From NCBI GenBank assembly GCA_022606425.2, contig JAHDVF020001351.1, positions 558,001 to 622,000 of the forward strand: DNA of 64,000 nt, in the 5' to 3' direction. Origin of the DNA: Lepidostoma basale (lineage: Eukaryota > Arthropoda > Insecta > Trichoptera > Lepidostomatidae). Position numbers and translations under genes: made by a program. The notes beneath the pieces are model-generated. The model had not been told where the DNA came from. It worked only from the letters and a program-made list of their open reading frames with translations, and made no database searches. This document shows, piece after piece, positions 33,005 to 43,380 of this stretch (position 1 is the first letter of the stretch; each line of letters opens with the position of its first letter).

Positions 33005-33560
33005 CTCAGTGAGTTGGTATCGGAAGTGGATCCCTTTGGGTGTAGCTGTAGCGAATTTACACGCGAAATGGACCTCTTTGGATGTAGCTCCAGCTAATTA
33101 TAAGCAATGCACAAAATTAAAGTTGCACAACGGGCCATGGAAAAATCCGTGCTGGGTATCTTGCTCAAATACCATATACCCAATGTGGGAGATTAGAAGA
33201 CGTCCCAGAGTCACCGATGGACATGTGTGCCGACAGGATAAAAGGTTACAGAATGGAGGCCATGGTTGGGCAGGAGAAGTTTCGGGAGACAGGCCTGGAG
33301 AACACTGGCGAGAGATCGAGAAGGATGGCGTGGGGGTGGAGAGGCTTACGTCCAGCAGATGATGGAGACAACCTGACGAAGATACTGAATTCACGTCTGA
33401 AGTGGATCTCTTTGGATGTATGTAGGTATAGACAATTTACATTCGAAGTGGATCACTTTGGATGTAGCTATAGTGAATTTACATATAATGTGGACCATTG
33501 AATGCAGCTATAGCAAATTTACATCCGAAGTGGATCTTTTTGGGTGTAAATAGAACGAAT
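33005..33560. repeat. 42-bp tandem repeat, interrupted
   Basis: Unit like GAAGTGGATCTCTTTGGATG, TAGCTATAGCGAATTTACAT. Two units at 33015-33100 and about five at 33397-33555; a LINE fragment separates them. Confidence 0.8.
33095..33375 (+). pseudogene. LINE family E fragment inside 42-bp array
   Basis: Plus strand: HKLKLHNGPWKN/AQRAMEKSVLGI in alternative frames, IRRRPRVTD, GHVCRQDKRLQNG-like box, then WRGLRPADDGDN. Several frameshifts. It matches the order of the E copy at 1.7 kb. Confidence 0.6.
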
Positions 33561-33599
33561 TTATAACACAAATATAGTAATGATACGGTCAATATCGTG

Positions 33600-34905
33600 T
33601 TTGTACTTACACAATTGAGTACATACTTACATTAAGGGGTTAGGGGCAGTAAGAGGTATGTAAAAACAAATATTTTCAATATAAATCATATATGAAGTTT
33701 TCGCCAAATTTGTTGGACCCTGTTCCATAAGTGGTGATTTGCTATGACCATTATAACTTCTGAAAGGTTCTTCTAAAATCATTCAAATATAATAAAATAA
33801 ATATTATTTAGATAGTTAATCTAGAGCCTGATTGAAGCTTTATTTTTGTTGAAAATAAACAAAATGCCGGCCTCTGATAATTCACTCAAGGATTTTCAAG
33901 GAAAAATGCAACAGTTAATTGTTTATAAAAAATGGAAGTTTATTAAAAAGAAAAAAATCCTTCGATCACGCACTAGATCCACTATTTATTTTTTTATTAT
34001 TTTTTTAACGATTTTAGATGAACCTGTAATAAGTTATAATGGTCACCGCATCATGGAACAGGGTTTAACAAATATGGCGATAACTTCATATATACATATT
34101 TTTTTTTTTTTTCAAATTTGCGTCAAATCAAGTTAAATAATAATTTCATATTGTTGGTTTTATAAAATAAATTCATATAATGATAAAATTTAAATACTTA
34201 TTTTTTGCATATCTATGACTATCCCTAACCCCTTAAATTTATTTCCTTTTTAATCTATAAGTCGATTTATAAAACTTTTTTTTTAATCTAGCGAATACTG
34301 AAAGTTGCATTGATTATATTTTGTATTTAAAACATTTCATCGTGAAGTACTTTTAGTACGAGGGGAAAAAATCGTTTATTTTCCATTAAAACATAATACA
34401 TAACCATAAATCTAATCATCCAGGATATTAGAATTGATGCGTTGGTACAGTTAACCATTGTCCAAACGAAAAAAATCAATGGGTCGTAGATCTTCCTTAT
34501 TTTCGAAGACTAATGTTGAACCGGAAAATATCTTGCATTGAAATAGATTATAGCATAAAATAATAAAAAGAAAAGGCAAAAATACCATGTATTATATTGT
34601 AAATTATTTATAGATAGTTAGATACGTAATTCTGTGAAGAAAATAATATCTTTTTACTTCAATAAACAAATTAATTTGTATTAAATTTACATTTACAATA
34701 ATATATAATATAGACTAAGTAGAACCACGACTTACTGGGTCTACAAATTGTTTACACTTCTATACTAAAATTATGAATAAGAAAATTTCGCATAACACGA
34801 CAGAATGTTGATGATCTAAGAAAATAATATCACAATAAAATATTCGGGGAAACGGCGTAATGATAAGTTAGTGACGTAATACAAAAATAAAATCATTTAC
34901 ATCTA
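33600..34905. other. AT-rich sequence, no gene seen
   Basis: An approximate inverted repeat is visible (33675-33790, ATATGAAGTTTTCGCCAAAT and CATAGCA/TATAACTTC; against 34030-34130, ATTTGGCGATAACTTCATAT reversed), so a foldback element of about 500 bp may span 33660-34230. A family A end scrap GGGGAAACGGCGTAATGATA sits at 34846-34870. Confidence 0.45.
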
Positions 34906-34909
34906 CCAG

Positions 34910-35640
34910 GAGAACATAATAATAGCTTTATAAAGAAAATAAAACTAACAAGCTCTGTTGAAGAAAACTCAGTTCGAAATACATTATACTACAACTACCA
35001 GGAGACTATAAACAATTAGAGAAATATATAACGCCCGAAATATATACCAGGAGAACATAAGGGGTAAATGGATTACCTCATTCATAGTTATTATATTTCT
35101 CATATATGGTACACAAAAACAATTGTTATACAAAAACCTTGATTCACATATCAGGAGAGCATATTAGTTAATAATGATTATAAAATATAAATAATAAAAA
35201 ACTTTACAATATATATTTAAATTTATTCCACTTGATTTTTAACTTCGACCGGTTTCGGCAGTTCGCTATGCATATGATAAAGAAATCTCCAGAAGATGGC
35301 AGCTGCTGTCGAAACCGGTCGAAGCTAAAGATCAAGTGGAATTTAACTAAATACATATTATAAGGGATTGTTTTATTTAAAAAATACTTTAATTATTAAC
35401 AATATAAACTTTTCGGCATACTTTATACTATAATACAAACATCTACCAGGAGAGTATCAACAATAAGGGAATTATAAAATTCTGCAATCATTCGTCTTTC
35501 ATCGATGCCTATACCAGGAGAACAGGAGGGGTAAATGGAATACCTTATTCATTAGTTCTTATGTTTTTCATACACTCAAATACCAACTGTGATAAAGAAA
35601 ACATGGTTTCGCATACCAGGAGAGCATATTAGTTAAGTAA
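34910..35640. repeat. Repeat with recurring TACCAGGAGA motif
   Basis: TACCAGGAGA or ATCAGGAGA occurs at 34916, 34988, 35046, 35152, 35445, 35514 and 35617, each followed by ACAT, GCAT or TAT. The spacing pattern of 34988-35165 recurs at 35445-35630, including GGGGTAAATGGA and CATTCATAGTT/CATTAGTT, so about 190 bp is duplicated with a hammerhead foldback between the two copies. Confidence 0.6.
35215..35360. ncRNA. Inverted hammerhead-like pair, family 2
   Basis: Plus arm: CAGAAGA (35290-35296), stem II GGCAG/CTGTC, GAAA (35311-35314), CCGGTC. Minus arm at 35244-35275 keeps only stem II, GAAA and CCGGTC. Outer arms TTCCACTTGATTTTTAACTT and AAGCTAAAGATCAAGTGGAA are inverted. Core position U4 is A in the plus arm. 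Confidence 0.55.
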
Positions 35641-36132
35641 CAATTTATGTACTATAGAACATTGCTGTACAAAATACTAGGCCTCTTTTTCAATACATTC
35701 GTTCAGAATTCAGGCACAATTTTACCACACGCTTTACAACCCTCTTTTCGGCAGAACGTAGGTTATGAAGGCACTAAAATAACTTTTAGACCCCGCTGGT
35801 TCAGTGCCGGATTAAGAGAGAGCGGGGCCTAGTAAATATAATATTAAATTACCAAGAGGCCCTGAGTTTTGAAAAATATGAAACTAAAAAAAACACACAT
35901 TTTAATAATTAACTAACCGTTAAGCCGTCTCTCCGAAGAAGACATCTCGTTTTTTTTTTCTTCAGATATATTTCCCTCGATTCCTCAACATTCATACATC
36001 GTATGATGCTCGGACGTCGATTTTTCTGACTCCTCACGTGACTGATATTTAATATTTAATGATTTGATCGTGCTACGTTTTTCACAGTTTTTTTGCTATT
36101 ATTTTTTGATTAATTTTTTACATACATTATTG

Positions 36133-36366
36133 TGATTATTTTGTTGAATCGCTCTTTACATCATAACAGCGCGAGCCAAATCGATGTAAATGGTATATCT
36201 ATCATTTTGATACTCATAACATGTGATAGGTAGGTAATATCAGCGCCATTTTATTGTCTTTCGTGAATTCTACAACAGATCAAAGACAGTGTGAAAATCA
36301 CACTGCCGTCGCAGAGAATCGAACCCGAGACCTTCGGTGTGACTTGCCACTCGGCCACGAAGGCGC
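36133..36366 (-). mobile_element. tRNA-derived SINE, minus copy
   Basis: Same SINE as at 15.6 kb, read on the minus strand, with GGTTCGATTCT as box B and the head at 36345-36366. Inserted in the family A copy. Confidence 0.8.
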
Positions 36367-36537
36367 AAATGGTCATGATGTATCCAAACCATGATGGTTT
36401 GGATACCATTTAATTATTTTGTTCATAACACTCTCATTCGCACTGCTTTCACTTCTTTTATTTGAATTTTACACTAAATCATATAAAGATTTACATACAT
36501 TCGTCCAGGAGAACTCAATCTAGCTGCATTTATTCTA

Positions 36538-36815
36538 AAATAATTAATGTTTTTGATTGAAATTTCTCGGTAGAAGTTCATTTTAAATACTGAAAACAAA
36601 AAAATGTTGATACAAAATTTCTTTATTATTATGTATTTAGTGTGCTTCCACTTGTGTTGATGTTCGACCGGTTTCGACAGCTTGGTGCCATCTTCTGGTG
36701 ATGATGACCAGAAGATGGCAACAAGCTGCCGAAACCGGTCGAACATAAACACAAGTGGAAGCAGACTAAATACACAATAATAAAGAAATTTTGTATCAAC
36801 ATTTCTTTGTTTGCA
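36538..36815. mobile_element. Hammerhead foldback element with 12-bp duplication
   Basis: A 278-bp insertion in a family A LINE, flanked by GCATTTATTCTA (36526-36537) and GCATTTATTTTA (36816-36827). Its centre holds two facing hammerhead-like cores: minus (CAGAAGA at 36691-36697, GAAA at 36672-36675) and plus (CAGAAGA at 36709-36715, stem GGCA/TGCC, GAAA at 36731-36734, CCGGTC). Outer arms (AATTTCTTTATTATTATGTA and its complement near 36763-36790) extend the palindrome. The host LINE sequence resumes exactly after the duplication. Confidence 0.75.
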
Positions 36816-36885
36816 GCATTTATTTTACTTTTACCCATCTTTTGCCAGTTCTATGTTTCACTTTCATACATGAGAGTCTATATGC

Positions 36886-36935
36886 GGGGAGCGTAGCGTA
36901 GCGTAGCGTAGCGTAGCGTAGGGAGCGAGCCCGTA
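36886..36935. repeat. GCGTA simple repeat
   Basis: Five consecutive GCGTA units at about 36893-36919, followed by GGGAGCGAGCCCGTAGCGCT. Confidence 0.85.
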
Positions 36936-37299
36936 GCGCTCGCAATGGCTAATCCGGCACTGCGCGAGTTCCTCGTCCGCCTTGATACATCCCGGGCAAA
37001 AGTCCACATCCACGGAGTCAACTGACATTTATATCAACATACGGCAATAAATATTTCAAGAATCAACTTTTTTAAAAGAGGGCGTGCGGCATCTCTACGT
37101 CAGAAACAACGTTTTTATTTATTTGGGGCGAGACATTGAAAACGCCGAAGCGTCCCGCTGGGGAAGGAAGAAAAAACACAACACGTTCACGGCAAGGACG
37201 TGGGGTGAAATTTTTAACAAAATCATAAATACATGTTTTAAATGTAATCAAATTTTTACTGCAATGTTCATTTTACATAATAATTAAATCAATCGATGT

Positions 37300-37520
37300 T
37301 TTTTTTAACTACTTCCACTTTTGTCTTGATTTCGATAGCAACAGCTGTTACTTCAACCTATGTTGACATCATCAGGTGTTATAATAACATATTAACTTAT
37401 ATATTATTGTAATACCTGATGATGTCAACAAAGGTTGTCGAAACAGCTGTCCCGAAAAATAAAATAAAATAGTGATACGTAAAAAATAGCGTTTTATAAT
37501 TAAACAGTTTATTAATTGAT
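37300..37520. ncRNA. Inverted hammerhead-like pair, family 1
   Basis: Plus core: CTGATGA (37416-37422), stem CAAC/GTTG, GAAA (37440-37443), CAGCTGTC (37444-37451), CCG. All conserved bases are present. Minus core: CTGATGA (37369-37375) but GTAA in place of GAAA. The two are 40 bases apart, pointing away from a shared centre. Confidence 0.65.
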
Positions 37521-37945
37521 ATCATAAATAAATGGTACAAATTAAAACAATAAAATAAAACTTTAATATGAAGCACTTAATTTGTGGTGTGGCATTATTA
37601 AGAAAAAATTATAACACCGGTGTACTTTGTTTAAACATCACTTTTTTGATATAATAGAACCTTTGTTTATAAATTATATTTAACATAAATTTACTTTTAG
37701 TTATGTTTTTGTGGTTATAGAAATATCGTTGCATCTTGATATCCACGTTTCACACAATCTCCGAGATAGACTTTTAGGCGATCCTTGCAGTCTGCACTGC
37801 TAAACTAGTATTAGCATATACTTCTAAAGATTATCACGTCACGTATTATAGAAAATAACTCCAATCTTGTCTGAAATAACTGTGATGAAGAGAAACAAAA
37901 TTGCAGCTCTGGTTAACAAATGTCATGGAAAAGTGTTAAAAAACT

Positions 37946-38312
37946 AACTAACTAACCATCACGCTATTTCCCCGGAGGGGTAGGCAGAGAGGATGGATCG
38001 CCACAATGGCCTGTCCTGGCATACCTCTCGGGATTCCTCTACATTCATACATCGTACCATACACGCACGTCGATTATTCCGACTTCGAATATGGCCGCCT
38101 TTTAGTAATTGATTAATTTGGTCATGCCATGTTTTCCTCGGACGTCCTCGGCTTCTTTTTCCACTCACGCTGCTTGTGTACAACTTTTTGACCATTCTAC
38201 TCTCATCCATTCGTTCCATATGTCCAAACCATCTCAGGGATCATTTTTTAATTTTATTCATGATGCAGTCATCTGCCTTACATTTCTTTCTTATTTCATC
38301 GTTCGAAAGTGT
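37946..38312 (-). pseudogene. LINE family A-b 3' end
   Basis: TTAG tail at 37946-37958 and a minus-strand frame (37959-38219): MERMDESRMVKKLYTSSVSG, GRPRKTWHDQINQLLKGGHI, stop after YPSGEIA. Frame breaks near 38220 before RWFGH. Confidence 0.85.
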
Positions 38313-38649
38313 TAAAAACGAAGTAATAAAAAGACTCTAATAACCAATTCTGGTGATTAATAAAATTTTAACGAAATTCGCACGAACCGCCCGTGATGTT
38401 GAGTTCCTCCATGTTAGCGGAAGGCGCCAGCGTTCTTGCTCCGAATGGATCTCGGTAACGGAAATATGAGAAAACTCCGCTCAGAGACGGGCGGGATCAT
38501 TTCCCTGTGTTTTCCGCCCAGAAAGCTGTATAAAGCTTGCCCGATGCAGATAATAAATAAGTTTATAATATCCAATAAAAATAAATTGACTGCCGTAACG
38601 ATCAAAACAAGGTAACGTCGTAATGCAAATAATTCTAGGGAAATAAAAA

Positions 38650-39345
38650 TTGTATTTAATACATTGTCTGCGAATAATGCTTTATATTTAATACGTTGTC
38701 TGCTGATCATGCTTTGTTTTAAACATTGTCTGTGAATAATGCTTTGTATTTAGCATTGTCTGTGAATAATGCTTTGTATTTAACATTGTCTGTAAATAAT
38801 GCTTTGTATTTAGCATATAGACTGCTCAGATAGTCCAGCCGTGGGGGCGGAATATCCATGTCCGGAGTGTGATAAAGTCTGTCAATCTAAAATAGGACTA
38901 AATAGCCACACCAGGTGGTACAGAAGACATATTAAATATGTTTGTGTGCCTTATGCTCGCACTCACGGGCAAAGGGCATTATTATGTCTGTGAATAATGC
39001 TTTGTATTTTACAGATTGTCTGCGAATAATTACTTGTCAAAGATAATGTCTGCGAATAATGTTTTGTATTCAACACATTATCTACAAATAGTGCTGCGTA
39101 TTTAACACGATGTCTGTGAATAATGCTTTGTATTTCACACATCGTCTGAGAATAATGCTTTGTTTTTAAAATGTTGATAACGAACAAGGCTTCATATTTA
39201 GGTCATTGTCTCCGATAATGCTTTTTAGCACATTATCTGCGAATAGCGTTTTGTTTTAATACATTGTCTGCTAATAAAGCTTTGAGTTTAGGACATTGTC
39301 TGCAAATAATACTTTGTTTTTATAACACTGTCTGCAGAAAAGGTA
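38650..39345. repeat. 30-bp minisatellite, interrupted
   Basis: Unit GAATAATGCTTTGTATTTAA CATTGTCTGT, with near-identical units at 38730-38817 and more diverged ones at 38990-39345, in all about 17 copies. A 170-bp foreign piece lies at 38818-38988. Confidence 0.85.
38818..38988 (+). pseudogene. C2H2-type finger piece inside minisatellite
   Basis: Plus strand reads VGAEYPCPECDKVCQSKIGL then NSHTRWYRRHIKYVC without stops for about 55 codons. CPxCxKVCxSxIGLxSHxR is the zinc-finger end found at the C-terminus of several LINE reverse-transcriptase proteins. No upstream domain is present; it is a retroelement scrap inserted in the 30-bp array. Confidence 0.6.
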
Positions 39346-39485
39346 GAAATTTCTGTTGACTGGTCTCGTGGTATTAGGCAGAAAGAGCGTAAATATTACT
39401 TTCGCGGACACGATTTAAACCATGGATGTACTCGTACATGTAATTTATATACCTCTTTTACAAGTACGAGAATTAAGGATAATAA

Positions 39486-39493
39486 AATCCTAC
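39486..39493 (-). promoter_or_regulatory. 5' splice donor of the neurobeachin exon
   Basis: Minus strand GTAGGATT directly follows CTACAG, the last exon bases. Confidence 0.8.
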
Positions 39494-39598
39494 CTGTAGG
39501 TTCGGTGGACAGTGGTCCAGGAGTTCCAGCATGTGCTGGATGTTCTGTGCATCCTGGATGACGAAGTTCAGCTCCATGTCGAATTCGCCACCAACAAG
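39494..39598 (-). CDS. rg: Neurobeachin (rugose-like) internal exon
   Basis: A 105-bp exon on the minus strand encoding 35 residues, beginning [16 protein letters not shown], then [19 protein letters not shown]. It is phase 0 at both ends. The acceptor side is TTTTGTTTCATTTCAG and the donor is CAG/GTAGG, both consensus. I recognise the peptide as the conserved segment of neurobeachin/rugose in the N-terminal armadillo-like region, ahead of the concanavalin-like domain. Neurobeachin is a very large BEACH-domain protein that acts at Golgi and endosomal membranes, anchors protein kinase A and supports receptor trafficking at synapses. No neighbouring exon was found, so the introns exceed about 39 kb downstream and 24 kb upstream, unless an exon was missed. 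Recognition is from memory of the family, not an alignment. Confidence 0.85.
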
Positions 39599-39614
39599 CT
39601 GAAATGAAACAAAA
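39599..39614 (-). promoter_or_regulatory. 3' splice acceptor of the neurobeachin exon
   Basis: On the minus strand a pyrimidine-rich run (TTTTTGTTTCATTTC) ends in AG directly before the first codon of the exon. Confidence 0.8.
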
Positions 39615-39696
39615 ATAAATGGTTAATTTTTTTTGCAATGTTTAAAAAATAGACAATCCAATGCATAAATACAGGAATATTTAACTATCAAATAAA

Positions 39697-40185
39697 CCAT
39701 AAGGGTCGGTAGGAGAACACCATTGTGCATGGAAGCGAAGCATGGAACTGGCAAAAGAATAATGAAAATATAATAAATGCAGTAGAAATGAGATCTCTTA
39801 GACGAATGTGTAGATACTCTGTGTATGATAGAGTGGCGAATAAAAATATAAGAAGTGAATGCGGTGCGAATGATGGTGTTATGAACAAAATAATGAAAGG
39901 ATCATTAAGATGGTTTGGACATATGGAAAGAATGAATGGTAAAAAAAAAATGTTAACGATGTAAATGGAACCAGAAATAGAAGAAGACCGAGGAAAACGT
40001 GGCACAATCAAATAAATCAAATATTCAATGTTGGCCACGTGAGGAGTCAGAGAAATCGACGCGCGTGCATGACACGACGTATGAATGTAGAGGAAGCTAG
40101 AGAAATATGTCAGGAAAGAAAAGTGTGGCAGTCTATTATTTTTGCCTACCCATTCGGGGAGACAGTGTGATGGTTAGTTAGTTAC
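39697..40185 (+). pseudogene. LINE family A-a copy with 5' inversion
   Basis: Body from 39728 on the plus strand: HGSEAWNWQKNNEN, MRSLRRMCRYSVYD, RWFGHMERMNG, then a deletion and frameshift at an A run near 39940, TWHNQINQ, and the end block with GTTAGTTAGTTA at 40173-40184. The 30 bases before it (39697-39727) are family A sequence in reverse orientation, the mark of twin priming during insertion. Confidence 0.8.
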
Positions 40186-40420
40186 TTGACCATTAAAATA
40201 GTTTCCCTGATGGGTAACGCAGAATGTATGGACAGCTAAACTATTCCTTTCTATCGTATTACTATTGCATCTGCAGAATTCATAAATCGTGTTATGCACG
40301 TGACCTACATACATTTTTTTGTCCATGCGTCCCATATGATCAAACCAACGATGTGTTCCTTTCATAATTTTGTTCCTAATACTTTATTCCGCTCTACATT
40401 CCTTCTATATGGCCATTTTT
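40186..40420 (-). pseudogene. LINE family A 3' end, old copy
   Basis: Minus strand: ELVTC tail decayed, then diverged codons for GHVHNTIYEFCRC, MGRMDKKM and KGTHRWFDHM. More decayed than its plus-strand neighbour, with which it shares a tail-to-tail junction. Confidence 0.55.
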
Positions 40421-40794
40421 GTTTTCATTGATAAACTCTTGTTTTACAGTAACTATTCGCAAAATTTCAATTTCATTACTCACAAAAATATTTTGTTCGC
40501 AGCTTTTTTTTACGCGTGTCTTACAATGTAAGATTCGACAAGCGAAGAACGAGCAAAATAATGATAAGTCTTTCTTTGAAGAAAACATAAAGTAATATTT
40601 CTAAAATCATTTATGCGCCAAGACTCCATTAGTTAATGAAAACATCTTTTAGAATAAGAGTTTTCGAGAAAAATATGAAAAAAAAAAGTAAAACACAACA
40701 GTCACCCCTGAAAATTTGTAATAAATTAATCAAATATTATTTTAATTGAAACAATTCTTTATGAATTAAAAATCAGATTTTTTCCACTTTTTAG

Positions 40795-40905
40795 TTTATT
40801 TTTCTCGACATGTTTCGAAGGCTAGACCTATTATCAACTAAGTTTATACCGTTCTCCCGATGATAAAGGTGTAAAGCCTTCAAAAAGTGGGGAAAACGGT
40901 GTTTT
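40795..40905. ncRNA. Inverted hammerhead-like pair, family 5
   Basis: Minus arm: TTGATAATAGGTCTAGCCTT then CGAAACATGTCGAG (40812-40850). Plus arm: CCGATGATAAAGGTGTAAAG then CCTTCAAAA (40858-40889). A stem II AAGG/CCTT and stem I TTCTC/GAGAA can be drawn for the consensus. Neither arm has a full core. Confidence 0.45.
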
Positions 40906-41499
40906 AATTCATAAAAATTCGCTATTAAGGAATTCCACAAATTCTTTAGTTTACCTAAAAATTAAAAATGTATTTATTATGAAGTGTTAAAATTTATAAC
41001 ACTGTTATGATATCATAATTTTTAGGCAACTCTTCAAGAGTTGTATGGCCATAGGAAGTATGTAAGTTTAATTTGATAAAGCTTAAACAAGTTCCTATAA
41101 AGTTAAATAAAGCTTATGAAAAAAAAACAATTTAATTATTTAATACGGAGTTATACATTATTGTTCAAGAAACAATAAATAAATTGATTCAACTTATTGT
41201 TTTATATTTAATAAGATAAAGGCAATGCAAATTAAAACATAAAATTTGCATGTGATGTATCCACAATTTCAAGAAAGTCTACTTTTTATTAGTACTAAAT
41301 ACAAAAGAAATACGAAAGTAAAGTAAAAAGCGAGGATTATTAAAAATATATCATAAAATACAATGTTCACGAGATGAATGATAAAACGGCTTTAGAACTA
41401 ATATAAAATGTAACAAATTCTGTCGGCAAGGGCAAGCTGTTTATAAATTCCCGTAGGGCAGTGATTCTCAAAGGGCACTGAGGCCTTCTATGGGAGGTT

Positions 41500-42187
41500 A
41501 TAGTGGATTCAGAAACATTTGAAAGGAGTTCAGATGGTCTAGGGATCGGTAGATTATTATACAACGCGTTGGTTCGGAGCAGACTCGAAAGTGGTTCTGT
41601 GATATGGAGGGCTCACGAGGCGAGATATTCCCTTATGCTGGAGAGGGTTGAGAAAATATTTCTGAGGTATCTCTACATAAGAGAGTATGTTAGTTATCCG
41701 TGGCTCTATCCCACGGCCATTTCTTTTGGAAATACTCGGTACCAATTCTCTACAGTTTCAAAGAGATGGATATCTAATAACCCATTTATTTAGATTAATT
41801 AGGGGATATTTCGAGAACTCGGCCGTGCTGGAGGATGTTGGTCTTTTTGTCCCCGATAGATATCCCGACAGCGACAGCACAAATTGTTTTACCTATCGGC
41901 CGCCAGAACCAATCTACCTCTGGTGACACCGGTGGAAAGAGCAATTAGTCTGCTGAACGAGGTCTCCTCGGAGATCGACGTCTTTCATATTAGTGAAAGT
42001 ACGTTCAGGGGACAAATACTCTTGATTTTAGAAAGTATCTTGTCTTCCTAATGTCGAACCATCACTAATATGTTCCTGGTATTGTGTTGTATGTGTATAT
42101 TATTTGACCTGTACTCAATAGATGCCTTAAACATTTATGCTGTTTGTAATGTCTTTTGAGTAAATAAACTGATTTGATTTGATTTGA
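41500..42187 (+). pseudogene. LINE family D 3' end, longest copy
   Basis: Plus strand: LLYNALVRSRLESGSVIWRA, HEARYSLMLERVEKIFLRYL, YPWLYPTAISFGNT, then after a frameshift FRLIRGYFENSAVLEDVGLF, VPDRYPDSDSTNCFTYR, and in a third frame PVERAISLLNEVSSEIDVFH. UTR and GATTT tail at 42172-42187. The ALVRSxLEYxSxxW and F.RYL boxes belong to the thumb region of Jockey- or CR1-related enzymes. Confidence 0.82.
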
Positions 42188-42386
42188 ATATTATATAAGA
42201 AATTGAAATGATGTATTTAAAAATTAATTAGGTTTATGGTTCAGAATAGAATAAACATTCTAAATTTAAATTATGCGTTAAAATTTTTCTTATGTTCATC
42301 ATTCTCAAAACAATAATATATTTTATCAATCGCCGATGTCAATGATTTGAAAAACTCTAATATCTGACAGAAATAAATGTCAATTC

Positions 42387-42807
42387 TCAAAAATATAATA
42401 AATGCGGTAGAGATAAGGTTTTAGACATATGTTTGGTAGAAAGATGTACGATGGAATCTCAAATGCTGATATTAGAAAGGAATGTAGAGCCAAAAAAGGT
42501 ATTATGAACAAAACTATGAAAGGATCGCTGCATTGGTTCGGGAATAAAGAATGGTTAAAAAAGTATAAGTTAACGATGTAAATGGAGTACGGGGTCGAGG
42601 TTGACCGACGAAAACATGGCATGACCAAATTAATCCAATTTTAAAGGTTGGTCATGTTCGAAGCCGGAAGAATCGACGTGCGTGTTAGACTCGCTGTATG
42701 AATGTGGAGGAAACTAGAGAGGTAAGTCAGGATAGAGTAGTGTGGCGGTCCATTCTCTCTGCCTACCCCTGCGGGGAAACGGGGTGATGGTGTGTTGTTG
42801 TTGTTGC
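42387..42807 (+). pseudogene. LINE family A-c 3' end
   Basis: Plus strand, many frameshifts: RINAVEIRF, KECRAKKGIMNKTMKGSLHW, VNDVNGVRGRG and RRACxTRCMNVEET-like codons, the CTGCGGGGAAACGG end and a GTT-repeat tail at 42790-42806. Confidence 0.8.
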
Positions 42808-42954
42808 AAATGATAAAAACAAAAAAAATATCGGTACTTAAACGTAAACTTACTGGGACATAGAAGTGGATTGAAATTAAACTGGATTAAATATGGCCTA
42901 GATACCTTTTTTCCATTTGCTTTTTTTCTGGAATGGTGCATTCTCCAGCTAATG

Positions 42955-43222
42955 TCGGGCGGGCCTAGGGAGTGTTTGAGCAAAGCTGACGAAGGGGCGC
43001 CGCTGCGTCCTATAACAGCTTCGGGTAAGCGGCGGGCAACCTTCTATGTCTTTATTTAACTGTTAGTTTGTTCGTTTACATTTGTATTAACAACCACTGT
43101 ATGTTACCCTACAATCAATAATCGGTACTTAAAACATATTGAAAGCAATTTCAACGAACTACTATAACCCTACCAAATCTTGCAAGGGGTGCGGTGGCCC
43201 GAAAATTTTTGGAAACCCTGGC
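42955..43222. mobile_element. hAT-like MITE remnant, shares repeat with 26.6 kb
   Basis: Its right edge, read on the minus strand, is CAGGGTTTCCAAAAATTTTC then GGGCCACCGCACCCCTTGC, a typical hAT-MITE terminus. The left part (42955-43042) matches 26640-26725. The left terminus is not preserved. Confidence 0.5.
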
Positions 43223-43350
43223 GTAGAGGTTAAACAATAACGCGGAGAGAACAACAGCGTCTAGACTTTTCGTCATCTTCAATCTCCATGCCTGATTAGT
43301 CGAGGCGTCGGGGGAATTTCAATAAACACACACAGAGGCTCACTGTATGC

Positions 43351-43380
43351 ACAGGCGTCGGCGTCGGCGTCGGCGTCGTG
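43351..43380. repeat. GGCGTC simple repeat
   Basis: Four to five units of GGCGTC. The arginine-rich frame across it is a by-product of the repeat. Confidence 0.85.

Larger units (their letters stand above)
35905..36885 (-). pseudogene. LINE family A-a copy, split by two insertions
   Basis: Pieces at 35905-36115 (3' end, TTAG-like tail decayed), 36385-36537 (GHMER-like to MRSLRRM-like region) and 36828-36885 (KDES..NWQK..GSEA region) follow in correct minus-strand order. A SINE separates the first two and a foldback element the last two. Confidence 0.75.

Noticed and set aside
38390..38510. Possible downstream neurobeachin exon
   Set aside because: Minus-strand translation does not give the expected AEIWSVF-type continuation and splice sites are poor.
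38650..39345. CRISPR-like array
   Set aside because: The 30-bp units follow each other directly; the only unique block is a single inserted coding scrap.
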